A DNA stretch of 64,000 nucleotides from CAIYTF01 sp963664845 (GCA_963664845.1 OY761615.1:1302001-1366000); one strand, 5' to 3'; shown: positions 51,372 to 60,997, counted from the first letter of the stretch. The notes: a model not told the origin generated them from the letters alone. Translations and numbers: made by a program.

Positions 51372-53430
51372 CAACACTCTCCAAATTTGTGGTATCCCAT
51401 TTAAATAATAAAGCTGTTATATCATCATGCTGCTGCATGTTTTGAGAAAAAACCGTTAATGATTCAAGCAGATGATTCTGAATCACGCCCGGTTCATTTG
51501 AGCTTTGCTCCAGCAATAACCGGCTCAGACGGGGCATTCCAAATTCTTCATTATTTTCGTTCATAGACTCCGGAATGCCATCGGTGAAAAAGAGCAGTGT
51601 ATCATCCTGCTGCAAAGTGATCTCGTATTCATCCAACGAATCGTCAAAAATGGATGAATAGGTCAACCCCAGCCCAATTCCTTTGGGCAATACAGTTGTG
51701 ATCACGCCACCACGTGCCAGCAGAACCGGGGTATGCCCCGCTCGGGCAAAAACCATTGTTCCTTTTCGCTCGTCAACAATACCATATATTGCTGTTATAA
51801 AATTATGCTTATCCAGCGTACGATCCAAGGCTCCATTTACTTTACACAAAAGTTCTTTGGGAGAGGTGTGCAGGCTGCTCAATATCTCGAAAATCCCCCT
51901 GATTTCTGCCATAATGAATGCTGCAGATATCCCCTTGCCGGATACATCCGCTATTACAAATCCCAGTTTCCCTTCGCCCAGCTCAAAAAAATCATAATAA
52001 TCACCCCCAACTTCAAAAGCAGGAATGAACGCAGCGGATATTTTCAAACTGCGATATTCAGGGATCGATTCGGGTATGAGCTTCCGCTGCATTTCCCGGG
52101 CAACATCAAGCTCTTTCTCCAGACGCTCTTTTTCAATGGATTCCTGAAGCAGCCGGGAATTCTCAAAAGCAATTGCGACGTTATCGGCAAAAGCCTCCAG
52201 ACTGTTTCTGTCGTCATCGTCAAACGGAATCTCTGATCTGCGAATAGAAACCAATAAACCGGCCTTGAATGCATGTGATTTAATTGCTGCAACTGCGGCT
52301 GAATTGAACCTGAGTTCCGATTTTTCCCGTTTCACATGCGGCGGAGCATCAAGCAATCGAACACCGGCAAACTCCGCAGGCAACATTGAAATGAGTTTTT
52401 GTGATATTTGTTCGGCCTCCAGCAACCCAATGTTTTGCGGAGCCGAAATACGGTGAGAGTTCCGGTCGTGTAAAATGATCCAGGAAGCATCCGCATTGCT
52501 CATCTGTGAGGCCAGGTCCGTAACTGTTGCCATCAATTCTTTGGGGTCAAAAACCTGGTTGATCAGCCGGCTGAGATTTTGAAGGGAGGACACTTCCTTT
52601 GTCTTACGGTCGATAGCCTCCGCGGTTGGCAGGTGGAAGAGGGTGATGAAAAATAAAAATATGAAGTAAAGCAATCCATAGACTGCCACAACCCGCATGA
52701 AGTTACTTATACCCGGTGAGAAGTGTTCCAGAAACTTTTCCGGGATCTCATTGGCCAGGCCACCCAAATTCATAGAAAAAATAATAATTATTCCTGTGGC
52801 CATGAGCAGCAGCCTGACTTTTTGCTTCTTCGGCAAAAAAGTTATCCATGCGATCCTGCCGGCATTCAGCACAGCCAGAATATAGGTCATAACCGCAAAA
52901 GCATAATGAATAAACACAAGTTTATGATAGGCTTCCAGTTTCAGAAATGCAGTGACAGAACTTAGTATGAGAAAAATAGTGAACGATGAAAAATAGGTCT
53001 GGAGGTTTCTCTTTTGCTTATAGAAAAAGAGGGTTCGCAAAGCCAAAAAAACAAATATTGTGGGTAAGACAACAATCAGCGTGTAAATTGAATTGATGGT
53101 CAGGATCAGCGAAGGACTGCTCTTTTCAGGAGAAACCATACTGAACATTTTGAAGTAATTGTCACCGTTTTGAAGTGTTAACAGGTTTATCAATCCTGCT
53201 ATGGCAATTCCAACCACTATTGGAACCGGAGTCATTTTTTGCCTGGCAAAAACGGCTGCTCCGTTTATCACCGCGAAATAGATTACGAACAGAAGAATTA
53301 CTTCATTAAAGGCATAGTAGTAGAAATTTGTATGATTAAGAGCAACTATCTTCAAGCACAGCAAACCGGCCAAACAAATGACAAGTAGTTGCACTTTATA
53401 ATTATGTAGTAGTTTGCTAATCAATTTCAT
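51343..53430 (-). CDS. Multi-TM / GAF / SpoIIE-type PP2C phosphatase
   Basis: 695 residues from ATG 53430, first gene of the partner-switching module. The first ~280 residues have about eight membrane helices without a recognisable sensor motif, then a GAF domain (about 300-440), a coiled coil (EKELDVAREMQRKLIPE) and the PP2C domain (about 480-680). Metal residues: VGGDYYDFFELG, VIADVSGKGISAAFIM, LFFTDGIPESMN and HDDITALLF. A TTG 54 bp upstream would add 18 residues before the clear MKLISKLLH start. It likely signals a membrane or lipid cue to the STAS protein encoded just downstream. Confidence 0.91.
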   Translation of the reverse strand: MKLISKLLHNYKVQLLVICLAGLLCLKIVALNHTNFYYYAFNEVILLFVIYFAVINGAAVFARQKMTPVPIVVGIAIAGLINLLTLQNGDNYFKMFSMVSPEKSSPSLILTINSIYTLIVVLPTIFVFLALRTLFFYKQKRNLQTYFSSFTIFLILSSVTAFLKLEAYHKLVFIHYAFAVMTYILAVLNAGRIAWITFLPKKQKVRLLLMATGIIIIFSMNLGGLANEIPEKFLEHFSPGISNFMRVVAVYGLLYFIFLFFITLFHLPTAEAIDRKTKEVSSLQNLSRLINQVFDPKELMATVTDLASQMSNADASWIILHDRNSHRISAPQNIGLLEAEQISQKLISMLPAEFAGVRLLDAPPHVKREKSELRFNSAAVAAIKSHAFKAGLLVSIRRSEIPFDDDDRNSLEAFADNVAIAFENSRLLQESIEKERLEKELDVAREMQRKLIPESIPEYRSLKISAAFIPAFEVGGDYYDFFELGEGKLGFVIADVSGKGISAAFIMAEIRGIFEILSSLHTSPKELLCKVNGALDRTLDKHNFITAIYGIVDERKGTMVFARAGHTPVLLARGGVITTVLPKGIGLGLTYSSIFDDSLDEYEITLQQDDTLLFFTDGIPESMNENNEEFGMPRLSRLLLEQSSNEPGVIQNHLLESLTVFSQNMQQHDDITALLFKWDTTNLESVDGRISDSNE

Positions 53431-53592
53431 TGCGCATCGGTTAATTCGTATTTCCAGAAACTCATGAAGTTTTCCAATTCTCAAAGGAAATTACAAAAAT
53501 ACCCCAATATTTGTCTAATTCTATGATATTCGGCCAAAAAAGCTGATAAATGTGCATATAAAACGACAAATTTGCCTGAAATTATGCTGTTT

Positions 53593-53605
53593 GCTCCGTG
53601 GGAGC
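53593..53605. repeat. GCTCC-GTG-GGAGC palindrome, REP-like unit
   Basis: A single unit like those clustered at 8190-8425, in the 393-bp gap between the first phosphatase gene and the anti-sigma gene; it is followed by AGTATAGATTTGTATGCG, similar in style to the spacer there. Apart from this unit and the terminator at 53752, the gap has nothing else I can support. Confidence 0.4.
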
Positions 53606-53751
53606 CTCATAGTATAGATTTGTATGCGTTAATTTGATATTCCCTCTCACCTTTTACTGTGTTTTGAAATCGTTCATGAAATTGGATTCATTCGATTTGA
53701 ATGAGCAATATCTCCCTGATGCCCTCAATTTAGGCACCTTTGTTAAATAAC

Positions 53752-53786
53752 AAAAAAAATGCCCCTGTTGTTTTCACAACAAGAGC
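53752..53786 (-). terminator. Rho-independent terminator after the anti-sigma gene
   Basis: On the minus strand GCTCTTGTTGT pairs with ACAACAGGGGC around a GAAA loop (11 bp, three G-U pairs) and is followed by A then eight T. It separates the ECF/anti-sigma operon from the partner-switching module downstream. Confidence 0.9.
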
Positions 53787-53823
53787 ATAAAAAATGGGAA
53801 ACAACTACTGGAACAGGGGATAG

Positions 53824-55413
53824 CTATATTTCTACCGGATCTACAACTTCCTCTTCTTCAGGCTGCTGATTCTTTTTATCCTGGCTCCCTTTCTTAATCT
53901 GTTTCAGTTCTTTGTTAATATTATCAAGCAGTTCCTTTTTCAATTGTTTCAGGCTCTTCTCCAATGCCTTGGGAGCGCGTACGGCCAGCGAGTCGTTCTG
54001 TTTCCTGATTATCGTCATCAGAGAATCGATACTGATCTGCACATTTACCTGTGGAACCCTGGGCACTCTTGCAACCCGTTCGCGTCCGGTCTGCATCCTG
54101 TTGGTCGGATCAGTCAATGTCCGGTGTGACCTGGAAACGCTTTTACCGCTTCGCTGTATGGACCCGTTGTTATCGTCACCATTTACTTCAAAGCTGACCG
54201 ATCTCCGGCCATCATTGTCATCGACACTAAACCCGAATGAAAAATTCCTGAGATTTTCAAAAAGACTGTCCATCCGCAGGGTCATCTCCTCCAACCCGGG
54301 GGTAAAATTTTCCGGAGCCGATTGATTTGGAATGAGCATTTTAATATTCGATCCGTCGGTGGAAACAACCATACTGCCATTTCCCTTATGCCCGGCATGG
54401 CTCTGTTTGGCCAGTGAATTGATCTGTATGCTTATCTTCTTCTGCAATTGGGCAGTTGCTTTTTCCACGCGCACGGCAAGTTTCTGTGCGTCAACTGCTT
54501 TTTCAATTGCTGCCAGATTTACTGTCAAAGGTGCAGTAAAAAAGGAATCAGCCGATATGCAGTAATAATAATTTGATGCCGTTTCCGGCGGCATGGGGAC
54601 TGCTACAGGAGAAGAAATATGCGGGACTTGAGGCGTTATGGCCCTCATGGCAACCGGATTTGCCTGTGCGGCATAATCGACCAGTTCTTTCCGCAATTGG
54701 TTATGATAATTCCATATTTGTGAATTAATGGCCACGGTATTTTTATCATCGACCAAAACTGCAGATGCAATTTTATCCGAATATTTATCAAGAATTTTAT
54801 CCATCTCATTCACCTGCTCAGGTTTCAGATTCAATGAATTGACAAAATTCCGGTAATCCATTTGCGCATTGGCCATATCGGCGTTTTTCACTTCAATATA
54901 ATTTTGGCCCTGTGGATTAGTTCCCAGTTTAATAACCTGATTATTCTCCTTGTTCAACGGAATAACCTTGTTAAAGGCGAAATTAAACATATCGTCGGTA
55001 GTAAGGTTTGTCGCAAACAACAGGGGCTTAAGGTTGTTTGAGAGCCGCGCAAGGGCCTGTGATTTTTCGCTCAGTATATTCTTCACAAAATCAGGCTTAA
55101 ACTGAAAGAAAAGCATAAAGAGGATACACAACGTTGAAAACGCCATGACAGGTTTTTTATACCCATCCCAAAATGGCTTTTGGGTACGTTTCTCGTTTAT
55201 TGCTTCAAACAAGTGCGTCTCAAACCAAACATCTTCATCAAGAGGCGGCAACGATGATACAGACTGTGAGGTTGATTTGAGATCATTCAGTGTATCGCGC
55301 AATGTAGCAGACTTCTGAAGCTGTTCCTCGACAGCATGTTGTTCATTTTCGTTTAGTTCGCGGTCAATATAAGCTGAAATCTGTTCGGTCAATTTTGTAT
55401 CGATTTTTGTCAT
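53824..55413 (-). CDS. Large membrane anti-sigma factor partner of the ECF sigma
   Basis: 529 residues. The cytoplasmic N-terminus (1-80) is an anti-sigma domain of the zinc-less ASD kind (LTEQISAYIDRELNENEQHA, no HxxxCxxC). One membrane helix lies at about 89-107 (AFSTLCILFMLFFQF). The long outer part (about 110-529) includes a helical stretch reading YRNFVNSLNLKPEQVNEMDK (about 186-205) that resembles the LTxxQ/CpxP-Spy sensor motif, a Pro-rich linker, and a Lys/Gln-rich coiled coil that ends in acidic residues. It should hold the ECF sigma at the membrane until an envelope signal releases it. The 4-bp overlap (ATGA) with the sigma gene supports the pairing. Confidence 0.85.
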   Translation of the reverse strand: MTKIDTKLTEQISAYIDRELNENEQHAVEEQLQKSATLRDTLNDLKSTSQSVSSLPPLDEDVWFETHLFEAINEKRTQKPFWDGYKKPVMAFSTLCILFMLFFQFKPDFVKNILSEKSQALARLSNNLKPLLFATNLTTDDMFNFAFNKVIPLNKENNQVIKLGTNPQGQNYIEVKNADMANAQMDYRNFVNSLNLKPEQVNEMDKILDKYSDKIASAVLVDDKNTVAINSQIWNYHNQLRKELVDYAAQANPVAMRAITPQVPHISSPVAVPMPPETASNYYYCISADSFFTAPLTVNLAAIEKAVDAQKLAVRVEKATAQLQKKISIQINSLAKQSHAGHKGNGSMVVSTDGSNIKMLIPNQSAPENFTPGLEEMTLRMDSLFENLRNFSFGFSVDDNDGRRSVSFEVNGDDNNGSIQRSGKSVSRSHRTLTDPTNRMQTGRERVARVPRVPQVNVQISIDSLMTIIRKQNDSLAVRAPKALEKSLKQLKKELLDNINKELKQIKKGSQDKKNQQPEEEEVVDPVEI

Positions 55414-56006
55414 AGTAAATCCTTTTTCATCGGTTCAAGCATCACTTTCAACGCCTCCCGGGCGCGAAAGATGCGGGATTTGATTGTACCGACCTCTGTG
55501 TCCAACGTTTCGGCAATTTGCTGATAATTCAGACCATCAAAATCCCTTAGTATAAGTGGTATGCGGTACTTTTCAGGAAGTTTTGCAATGCTTTTTCGAA
55601 CAATCTCCTGCACATCAAATCCGCTGTCCGTATGCAGAACTCCAGAGGCAATATCATCGTCCTGAGAGATCGGCGTGAAAAAGCTGCGAATTTTATTCTT
55701 CCGGATATGATCCCGACATTTATTTATGGTTATTCTGTATAGCCACGTAGAAAATTGAGACTCATACCGGAATGAGCTTAATTTCCGGAAAACGGTAATG
55801 AAGACTTCCTGCGCTATATCATCAACGTCATCCGGCCGTCCAAGTGTTATATAGATCAGATTTCTCACTTTTTCCTTATGCCGCTTCAGAATTGACCGGA
55901 AAGCATCTTCATTCCCGTCAACAAAGCTCCGTATAAGCGAAAAATCATCGTCCAATGATAATATTGGGCTTGTATGCACTTCGTCTTTCTCTTCTTTATT
56001 ATTCAC
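55410..56006 (-). CDS. ECF-subfamily RNA polymerase sigma factor
   Basis: 198 residues, GTG start. Region 2 is at about 25-100 (EDAFRSILKRHKEKVRNLIY, DDIAQEVFITVFRKL, FSTWLYRITINKCRDHIRK) and region 4 at about 130-190 (LPEKYRIPLILRDFDGLNYQ, TEVGTIKSRIFRAREALK). The Asp-rich linker (SQDDDIASGVLHTD) is as usual. It should direct transcription of an envelope-stress regulon under the control of the anti-sigma encoded next. A GGAAC-N17-CGTC element directly upstream suggests it controls itself. In this phylum such ECF/anti-sigma pairs are common. Confidence 0.94.
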   Translation of the reverse strand: MNNKEEKDEVHTSPILSLDDDFSLIRSFVDGNEDAFRSILKRHKEKVRNLIYITLGRPDDVDDIAQEVFITVFRKLSSFRYESQFSTWLYRITINKCRDHIRKNKIRSFFTPISQDDDIASGVLHTDSGFDVQEIVRKSIAKLPEKYRIPLILRDFDGLNYQQIAETLDTEVGTIKSRIFRAREALKVMLEPMKKDLL

Positions 56007-56013
56007 TAATTTT

Positions 56014-56039
56014 GACGCTTTCTGTTGTGAAAAAGTTCC
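56014..56039 (-). promoter_or_regulatory. Candidate ECF-type promoter of the sigma/anti-sigma operon
   Basis: On the minus strand GGAAC (56039-56035), a 17-nt spacer and CGTC (56017-56014), the layout of many ECF-dependent promoters. The GTG start codon at 56006 is only 7-8 nt further, so the mRNA would be leaderless or nearly so. The rest of the 56040-56235 gap shows nothing else I can support. Confidence 0.45.
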
Positions 56040-56235
56040 GGGATTTACCTGACAACAAATCTAACCCTCTAAACCCCTTAAAACGTAAGATGTAATGATA
56101 AAAGGTTCTACTAATAAATGAAAGGGGATTTTTGAGTGAAAACTGAATTTTTTGGCAAAATGGCAGAACATGTACTCTCGCAAAGTATTGAAATACATCC
56201 CCTGCATCAATGCGAAAATGACCGTATTTCCCCAA

Positions 56236-56276
56236 AACAGAACAAGCCCGAAACTTGAAATAAGCTCCGGGCTCGT
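56236..56276 (-). terminator. Rho-independent terminator after the PorV-like gene
   Basis: On the minus strand GAGCCCGGAGCTT pairs with AAGTTTCGGGCTTG (small mismatches), followed by GTTCTGTTTT. It lies 44 bp after the PorV-like stop and closes the three-gene operon. Confidence 0.75.
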
Positions 56277-56319
56277 TGAGAATAGTATTACTTATACGCG
56301 AACAGTATAAATCTCCTCG

Positions 56320-57324
56320 CTAGAAACCTATGGTGATTGATACCTTCGAAATTGCGTCGAATACTTCATACGTATTGTAGCTGTAATCGATCCTTGTCTT
56401 GAAAGAACCAAAATCATATTTCAAGCCAACACCTGCAGAGACACGTTCAACTGCTTCTTCTTTGAAGATTGAATTGTAACCTGCACGTATTGAAAAGATA
56501 TCAGCGTAGGTGATTTCACCACCGGCATTAACAAAAGAGGTCTGATTGTTCGGATATACTGCATCCGTGGCAACCGTAACCTTGAAATCTTCTGTTTTGA
56601 CGGCATCATAGGCCACGCCAACCGTAAACAGCAGTGGCAGTGTCCATGAATCCATATTAAGCGATCCGGCAATATTTTCATTGTTTCCGGAATTAAGCTT
56701 CCGGTCAATGTCTATTCCGTTGTAGAGATCTTTTCCGTCAAGCTTCATTTCTGAACCGAAATTGGCAATATTCATACCGATGCGTAAGCCATCAAGCTGA
56801 GTATAGAACAACAAACCGATATCCAACGCAAAAGCAGAAGCAGATTCACGGTAAATTTGCTGATGGATATATTTTACTGTTGCACCAATTGAGAAACGAT
56901 CAGTCAGATTCCGACCATAGGAAAGACCAATGGACAAATCCTGAGCCGACCATTTTTCTCCGGTTCCGTTAGGGTTATCAATGGTAGTAACCTCTTCTTC
57001 GCCATAATCGAGCTGATTAATACTGGCGCCGAATGTATTGTTATCATCCACCTTGTAAACCAATCCAATCCAGTTGTAATTGGTTCCCAGAAGCCATTGT
57101 GAGTAGGATACCCCAAATTCGTTTTGCGCTAACCGCGAAATACCTCCGGCATTCCAATAGAGAGCAGTTGCGTCATTTGCGGTGGCCACAAATGCTCCAC
57201 CCATTGCCGATGCTCTGGGTCCAACCGGAATAGCAAGAAAATTTGCGGCAGTTGTGCCAACTTTTGTTTGTGCAAAAGTGGAGTATACCGATAACAGCAA
57301 TAATAAAACTAGTATTCTTTTCAT
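56320..57324 (-). CDS. PorV/PorQ family outer-membrane protein
   Basis: 334-residue beta-barrel protein. Signal peptide 1-18 (ending STFAQ); the start is ATG 57324, preceded by GGAG six bases away, and not the ATG five codons before. The N-terminal mature part has the PorV/UPF0164 signature ANFLAIPVGPRASAMGGAFV followed by NDATALYWNAGGISRL (about 28-65). Alternating strands continue to the end, and the last residue is Phe (SITIGF), as for outer-membrane barrels. PorV shuttles T9SS cargo from the translocon to the attachment complex; the gene follows a T9SS-like surface protein and a TonB receptor, which fits. Confidence 0.88.
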   Translation of the reverse strand: MKRILVLLLLLSVYSTFAQTKVGTTAANFLAIPVGPRASAMGGAFVATANDATALYWNAGGISRLAQNEFGVSYSQWLLGTNYNWIGLVYKVDDNNTFGASINQLDYGEEEVTTIDNPNGTGEKWSAQDLSIGLSYGRNLTDRFSIGATVKYIHQQIYRESASAFALDIGLLFYTQLDGLRIGMNIANFGSEMKLDGKDLYNGIDIDRKLNSGNNENIAGSLNMDSWTLPLLFTVGVAYDAVKTEDFKVTVATDAVYPNNQTSFVNAGGEITYADIFSIRAGYNSIFKEEAVERVSAGVGLKYDFGSFKTRIDYSYNTYEVFDAISKVSITIGF

Positions 57325-57343
57325 TTGATTCTCCAGCATTTCT

Positions 57344-60300
57344 CTATTTAATTATTGCAAGTTTACCGGTTTTCTTTTCGCCTGTGCCTTCTACTTCAAC
57401 GACGTAAAAGTAGACACCATAAGCGACTTCAAGTCCCTCTTTTGTCCTAAGATCCCAGTCAACCGAACCATCAAAAATGGTTCCTGTTTTCTCTAAGGTA
57501 CGCACGTGGTCACCACTTGACGTATAGATATGGATTTTAGATCCGGGGGGAACACCGGTGAACATGATAACGCGAGGACCTCTGCCCTGAAGGCCGGCGG
57601 CAGGTGGAGTCTCATACATATTTGTTCCTATATACGGGTTAGGCACCGCTCTGATGGAACTCAGTTGTGTTTTTGCCAGGGAGCCGCTGAACGATGCAGG
57701 TTCCATGCGGAAGACAAATTTATCGTTGGACGAATAGGGTTTATTGAATCTCAAATAAAGCGTATCGCCCGTTGTAGGACCATAAGCAGTGGTATTCAAA
57801 AACAATATCTTCCAATATAATTTTGATCCCGCAGAGTCGCTTAAAACCAAAAGGTCACCAGCTTTAAGGGTATCGGTAGTCCGTACATTTTTTACAAAAG
57901 CGAATTTGGCACGTTTCGGATTTGCAGGGTCCGATATATCGTACAGTTTAAAATTCAATTTTGTATTAACAGCGATCGTCCTTTTGAATAATGCGTCAAG
58001 ATTATTCGAAGAATCCGCAAACGTATTGGTAAACACCAATGCATAATCAGGAGCCACTTTTGAGGAGTGCACCTTATTCGTAAGGTCATCGTAAGTAAGA
58101 TCCGATACCCGAAGTGCAGCCGTAGTATCTATCAATCCATCCTGTCCCGGATATTTAACCGGGTGGTTCCAATAGGAATTCGTCTGATTTAGCCTGATAC
58201 TATCAAGTTTCTGGAACGTTGTATCAAACGAAAGACGGACACCGTCAAAAATATCACCGTTGCTGGCTGCTAATTTTGAACTCTTCTCCAGGATAACCTT
58301 CCCGGTTGCAGAATCGGTAATCGTATAGTAATCCGCAAACGGCCCTTCAAATACGGTGTCACCTACCGCATATACAGTAGGAATAGTCGAATTATGGAAT
58401 GTCACATAATATGTCGCTTTTCTTGCCTTATACTGATCAATCAGTTCATAAAACGGAGCAGCACCGGTGGATGCACCTGAAAGACGCACCGACTGCTTGC
58501 CTGATGGAGGCGGCTGATATCCCACTGCCTGCCGGTTAGGTATAACCTGAGCCGTGTTTTTAGGGAACGTGTATTCACCAAGCGAGTTTCTCGAAATGGA
58601 GAAGGTATTTTCTTTAGGAGTCGTAACCGAATCATTTGCACCCCGGTCATACGAGGTAATGGCGTAGAAATAATTAATTCCATTCACAACGGTAGTATCG
58701 GTATAAGCATTAACTATTCCCTCATTGTCAGTACCGAGGAAAAAGGAGAATCCGTCATACAGATCACGTTCAGTCGGAGAAAGCGGGAAATAACCTTTAA
58801 CGCCGTCTTTCAGATCCCATTGTTTTAACGGAGTCCAGGCAACTGCTTTTCCGCTTCCGTCTGTTACCGTGTTAATGTCCTTAAAGTTATAAACACTGCT
58901 GCGATAGAGTTTATACCCTTCGAAATCTTTTTCATGGGTAATATTGTCGATTGAGCTTTCAGCAACACGATCCCAATACAAGGTAACACGTTTGTCTCCT
59001 GGAACAACCGTAAGCGTTGGTGTTTCCGGCGGAGCTGCGAACGTATAGTTTGCATTGTAAATGATCTGAACAACTTTCTTTGTTTTCAGAACATCATAGT
59101 AATCAACACCAAATGCAAGCGCGAGTGAAAACCGTTCGGTTGTTCCTGCCAACAACGGGAAATATCCTGAACCATACATAAAGTCGCCATCGGCACCGGC
59201 TACTGCTACGTTGTTAACAATCGAGGAAGGTACGTCGTAAAATCCGGGGCGAAGATCGGTCCACATGGTCTCGTTGTCGGACTCAATGAGTACTTTGGCG
59301 GGAACAAAATAATAGAATGAGGTTAACCCGATTTGGTCCGATTCATTGACATCGGTTTCATCAAAATTGGGTTCACCGTGTGTAGGAACGCCATCGCCCT
59401 CACCTTTATCTTTGGCAAGCAATGGTGGATCGGCAGCTTTCCCGTCTTCTCCAACGTCATCGGTTTTTGCATTCCAGTTAAGGTTATCATCAATATCATT
59501 ATCTCTGCGTTCATCGATCATGCGGTCAGTGAGGCCAACACTATTGAGATAGTCCTTATACTGAGTTGCATTGATCGTATCAATGAGGATAACTCCATCA
59601 GGTGACTTTTTATATTGGCGATAATGAACCTGATAGTTCTCATCGATAAGACCATTGAGGTTATTATCCCAGCCATCCAAAGCGTTAGATGCAACTTTGC
59701 CCGTCAATGGATCAACGGTTCCCTCAGATAATTTAGTCACTCCGGGTTGAATAAATACCGGATGACCCATCGTGTATACGGTAACAGTGTCAGTACCAAT
59801 GTTAACTAAAGTTCTCTTATATTCTTTTTTCTTGGTAATAGGATCAATAACGAGATCTATTTTAACCACTTTTGAGTTAGCTGCAATAGTTCTTGGCTGG
59901 AAATCAGCTTCAGTAAATTTCTTTGCAGTCACAGGTGCTTTGGTGAAATCCTGGTTGTCATGATCATTATCGATACCGTCAGAACCATTGCCTGGAGATT
60001 CGAGGAAGGCATAGGCTATGTATCCAACAGCAGTTGGATCCGGCAGCCATTTGGGGTTTGATGAAGGATCAATCCTATGATCAAAATCCCACGAATAGGT
60101 TATCGAGTTTCTTACATCAAAGAAAGAACAGTCATCATTCCATTCATTTCCGGCACCGCCGACATACGTACCAACCAAAGTACCGAACACGGCCTGTTCG
60201 TAATCGGTTGTTCCGTCGTTTTTAATGTTGTAAAGCCAGAACAAGGTGTTCTGCGCTACAGGGTCATCGCCCCACTGCAATCCGCGGCATTCAACCTGGA

Positions 60301-60997
60301 TTGCCTTGCCTGTGCGGGTGAGATCCAGTGAATCCGGATGGAAGTTAACCAGTCGGGTAAACTGATCATCATTATTATCATCCATCCACCAATAGCTTTC
60401 CTGAGATGCAATACGCCCGGTTCCGCGACCAAAGTAACCATTCCAGTCAACCGACGGGATAATCACTTTCTGTGTTGACGGATCATAAATCGGTTTCTCC
60501 GAAAAAGTCCAGGATGGTTTGTTTGGCCAGGAGACCGGCCAGGTATCCGGTTGGTGACTCATCGCGATTCCGCGTTCGTTCTGAGTAACTGCCGGGTTAA
60601 AGAAACCGGGGATCGGTTCCAGATTCCATGATTTACCGCCATTTCCGTATTTTCCACCGGAACCATTCGGACGGTCGACCGGAGTTGTAAGAACGGTATG
60701 GAAAGTATCAATTTTACCCGGAACAGTAGTGCTTTTAAATGGCGGAAGCAACAATCCAACAACGGGGGAAATATCACCCACGTAACCGTTGTTTTCATAT
60801 TTCCATGCACCGCGAGGCACTAAGGTGGTAGGCTGAGCAATAACACCATAGTTGGTGAAGATGGTCATTACCTGGTTGCCATCATGCTTTCCCACGCGCC
60901 GTGCGTTGGTGCTGCCGCGCTGAGTAACGCGCACATCCTGCGCAAGGGCGCAAAGCGAAATGACAACTATTAACCCAAGAATAATTCTTAATTTCAT
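57344..60997 (-). CDS. Very large surface protein with T9SS-like C-terminal domain
   Basis: 1217 residues. Signal peptide 1-19 (ending CALAQ). The long mature part is beta-rich with many Asp/Asn-Gly stretches that look like Ca-binding loops (SDGIDNDHDNQDF, WDNNLNGLIDENY, RDNDIDDNLNW), an FN3-like segment (about 660-760: TPTLTVVPGDKRVTLYWDR), and a C-terminal T9SS-type module with SSIRAVPNPYIG (about 1120), IHIYTSSGDHVRTL and a final KTGKLAIIK. I do not recognise an enzyme. It lies 19 bp before the PorV-like gene and 21 bp after the TonB receptor, an arrangement I believe is frequent in this phylum. Confidence 0.85.
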   Translation of the reverse strand: MKLRIILGLIVVISLCALAQDVRVTQRGSTNARRVGKHDGNQVMTIFTNYGVIAQPTTLVPRGAWKYENNGYVGDISPVVGLLLPPFKSTTVPGKIDTFHTVLTTPVDRPNGSGGKYGNGGKSWNLEPIPGFFNPAVTQNERGIAMSHQPDTWPVSWPNKPSWTFSEKPIYDPSTQKVIIPSVDWNGYFGRGTGRIASQESYWWMDDNNDDQFTRLVNFHPDSLDLTRTGKAIQVECRGLQWGDDPVAQNTLFWLYNIKNDGTTDYEQAVFGTLVGTYVGGAGNEWNDDCSFFDVRNSITYSWDFDHRIDPSSNPKWLPDPTAVGYIAYAFLESPGNGSDGIDNDHDNQDFTKAPVTAKKFTEADFQPRTIAANSKVVKIDLVIDPITKKKEYKRTLVNIGTDTVTVYTMGHPVFIQPGVTKLSEGTVDPLTGKVASNALDGWDNNLNGLIDENYQVHYRQYKKSPDGVILIDTINATQYKDYLNSVGLTDRMIDERRDNDIDDNLNWNAKTDDVGEDGKAADPPLLAKDKGEGDGVPTHGEPNFDETDVNESDQIGLTSFYYFVPAKVLIESDNETMWTDLRPGFYDVPSSIVNNVAVAGADGDFMYGSGYFPLLAGTTERFSLALAFGVDYYDVLKTKKVVQIIYNANYTFAAPPETPTLTVVPGDKRVTLYWDRVAESSIDNITHEKDFEGYKLYRSSVYNFKDINTVTDGSGKAVAWTPLKQWDLKDGVKGYFPLSPTERDLYDGFSFFLGTDNEGIVNAYTDTTVVNGINYFYAITSYDRGANDSVTTPKENTFSISRNSLGEYTFPKNTAQVIPNRQAVGYQPPPSGKQSVRLSGASTGAAPFYELIDQYKARKATYYVTFHNSTIPTVYAVGDTVFEGPFADYYTITDSATGKVILEKSSKLAASNGDIFDGVRLSFDTTFQKLDSIRLNQTNSYWNHPVKYPGQDGLIDTTAALRVSDLTYDDLTNKVHSSKVAPDYALVFTNTFADSSNNLDALFKRTIAVNTKLNFKLYDISDPANPKRAKFAFVKNVRTTDTLKAGDLLVLSDSAGSKLYWKILFLNTTAYGPTTGDTLYLRFNKPYSSNDKFVFRMEPASFSGSLAKTQLSSIRAVPNPYIGTNMYETPPAAGLQGRGPRVIMFTGVPPGSKIHIYTSSGDHVRTLEKTGTIFDGSVDWDLRTKEGLEVAYGVYFYVVEVEGTGEKKTGKLAIIK

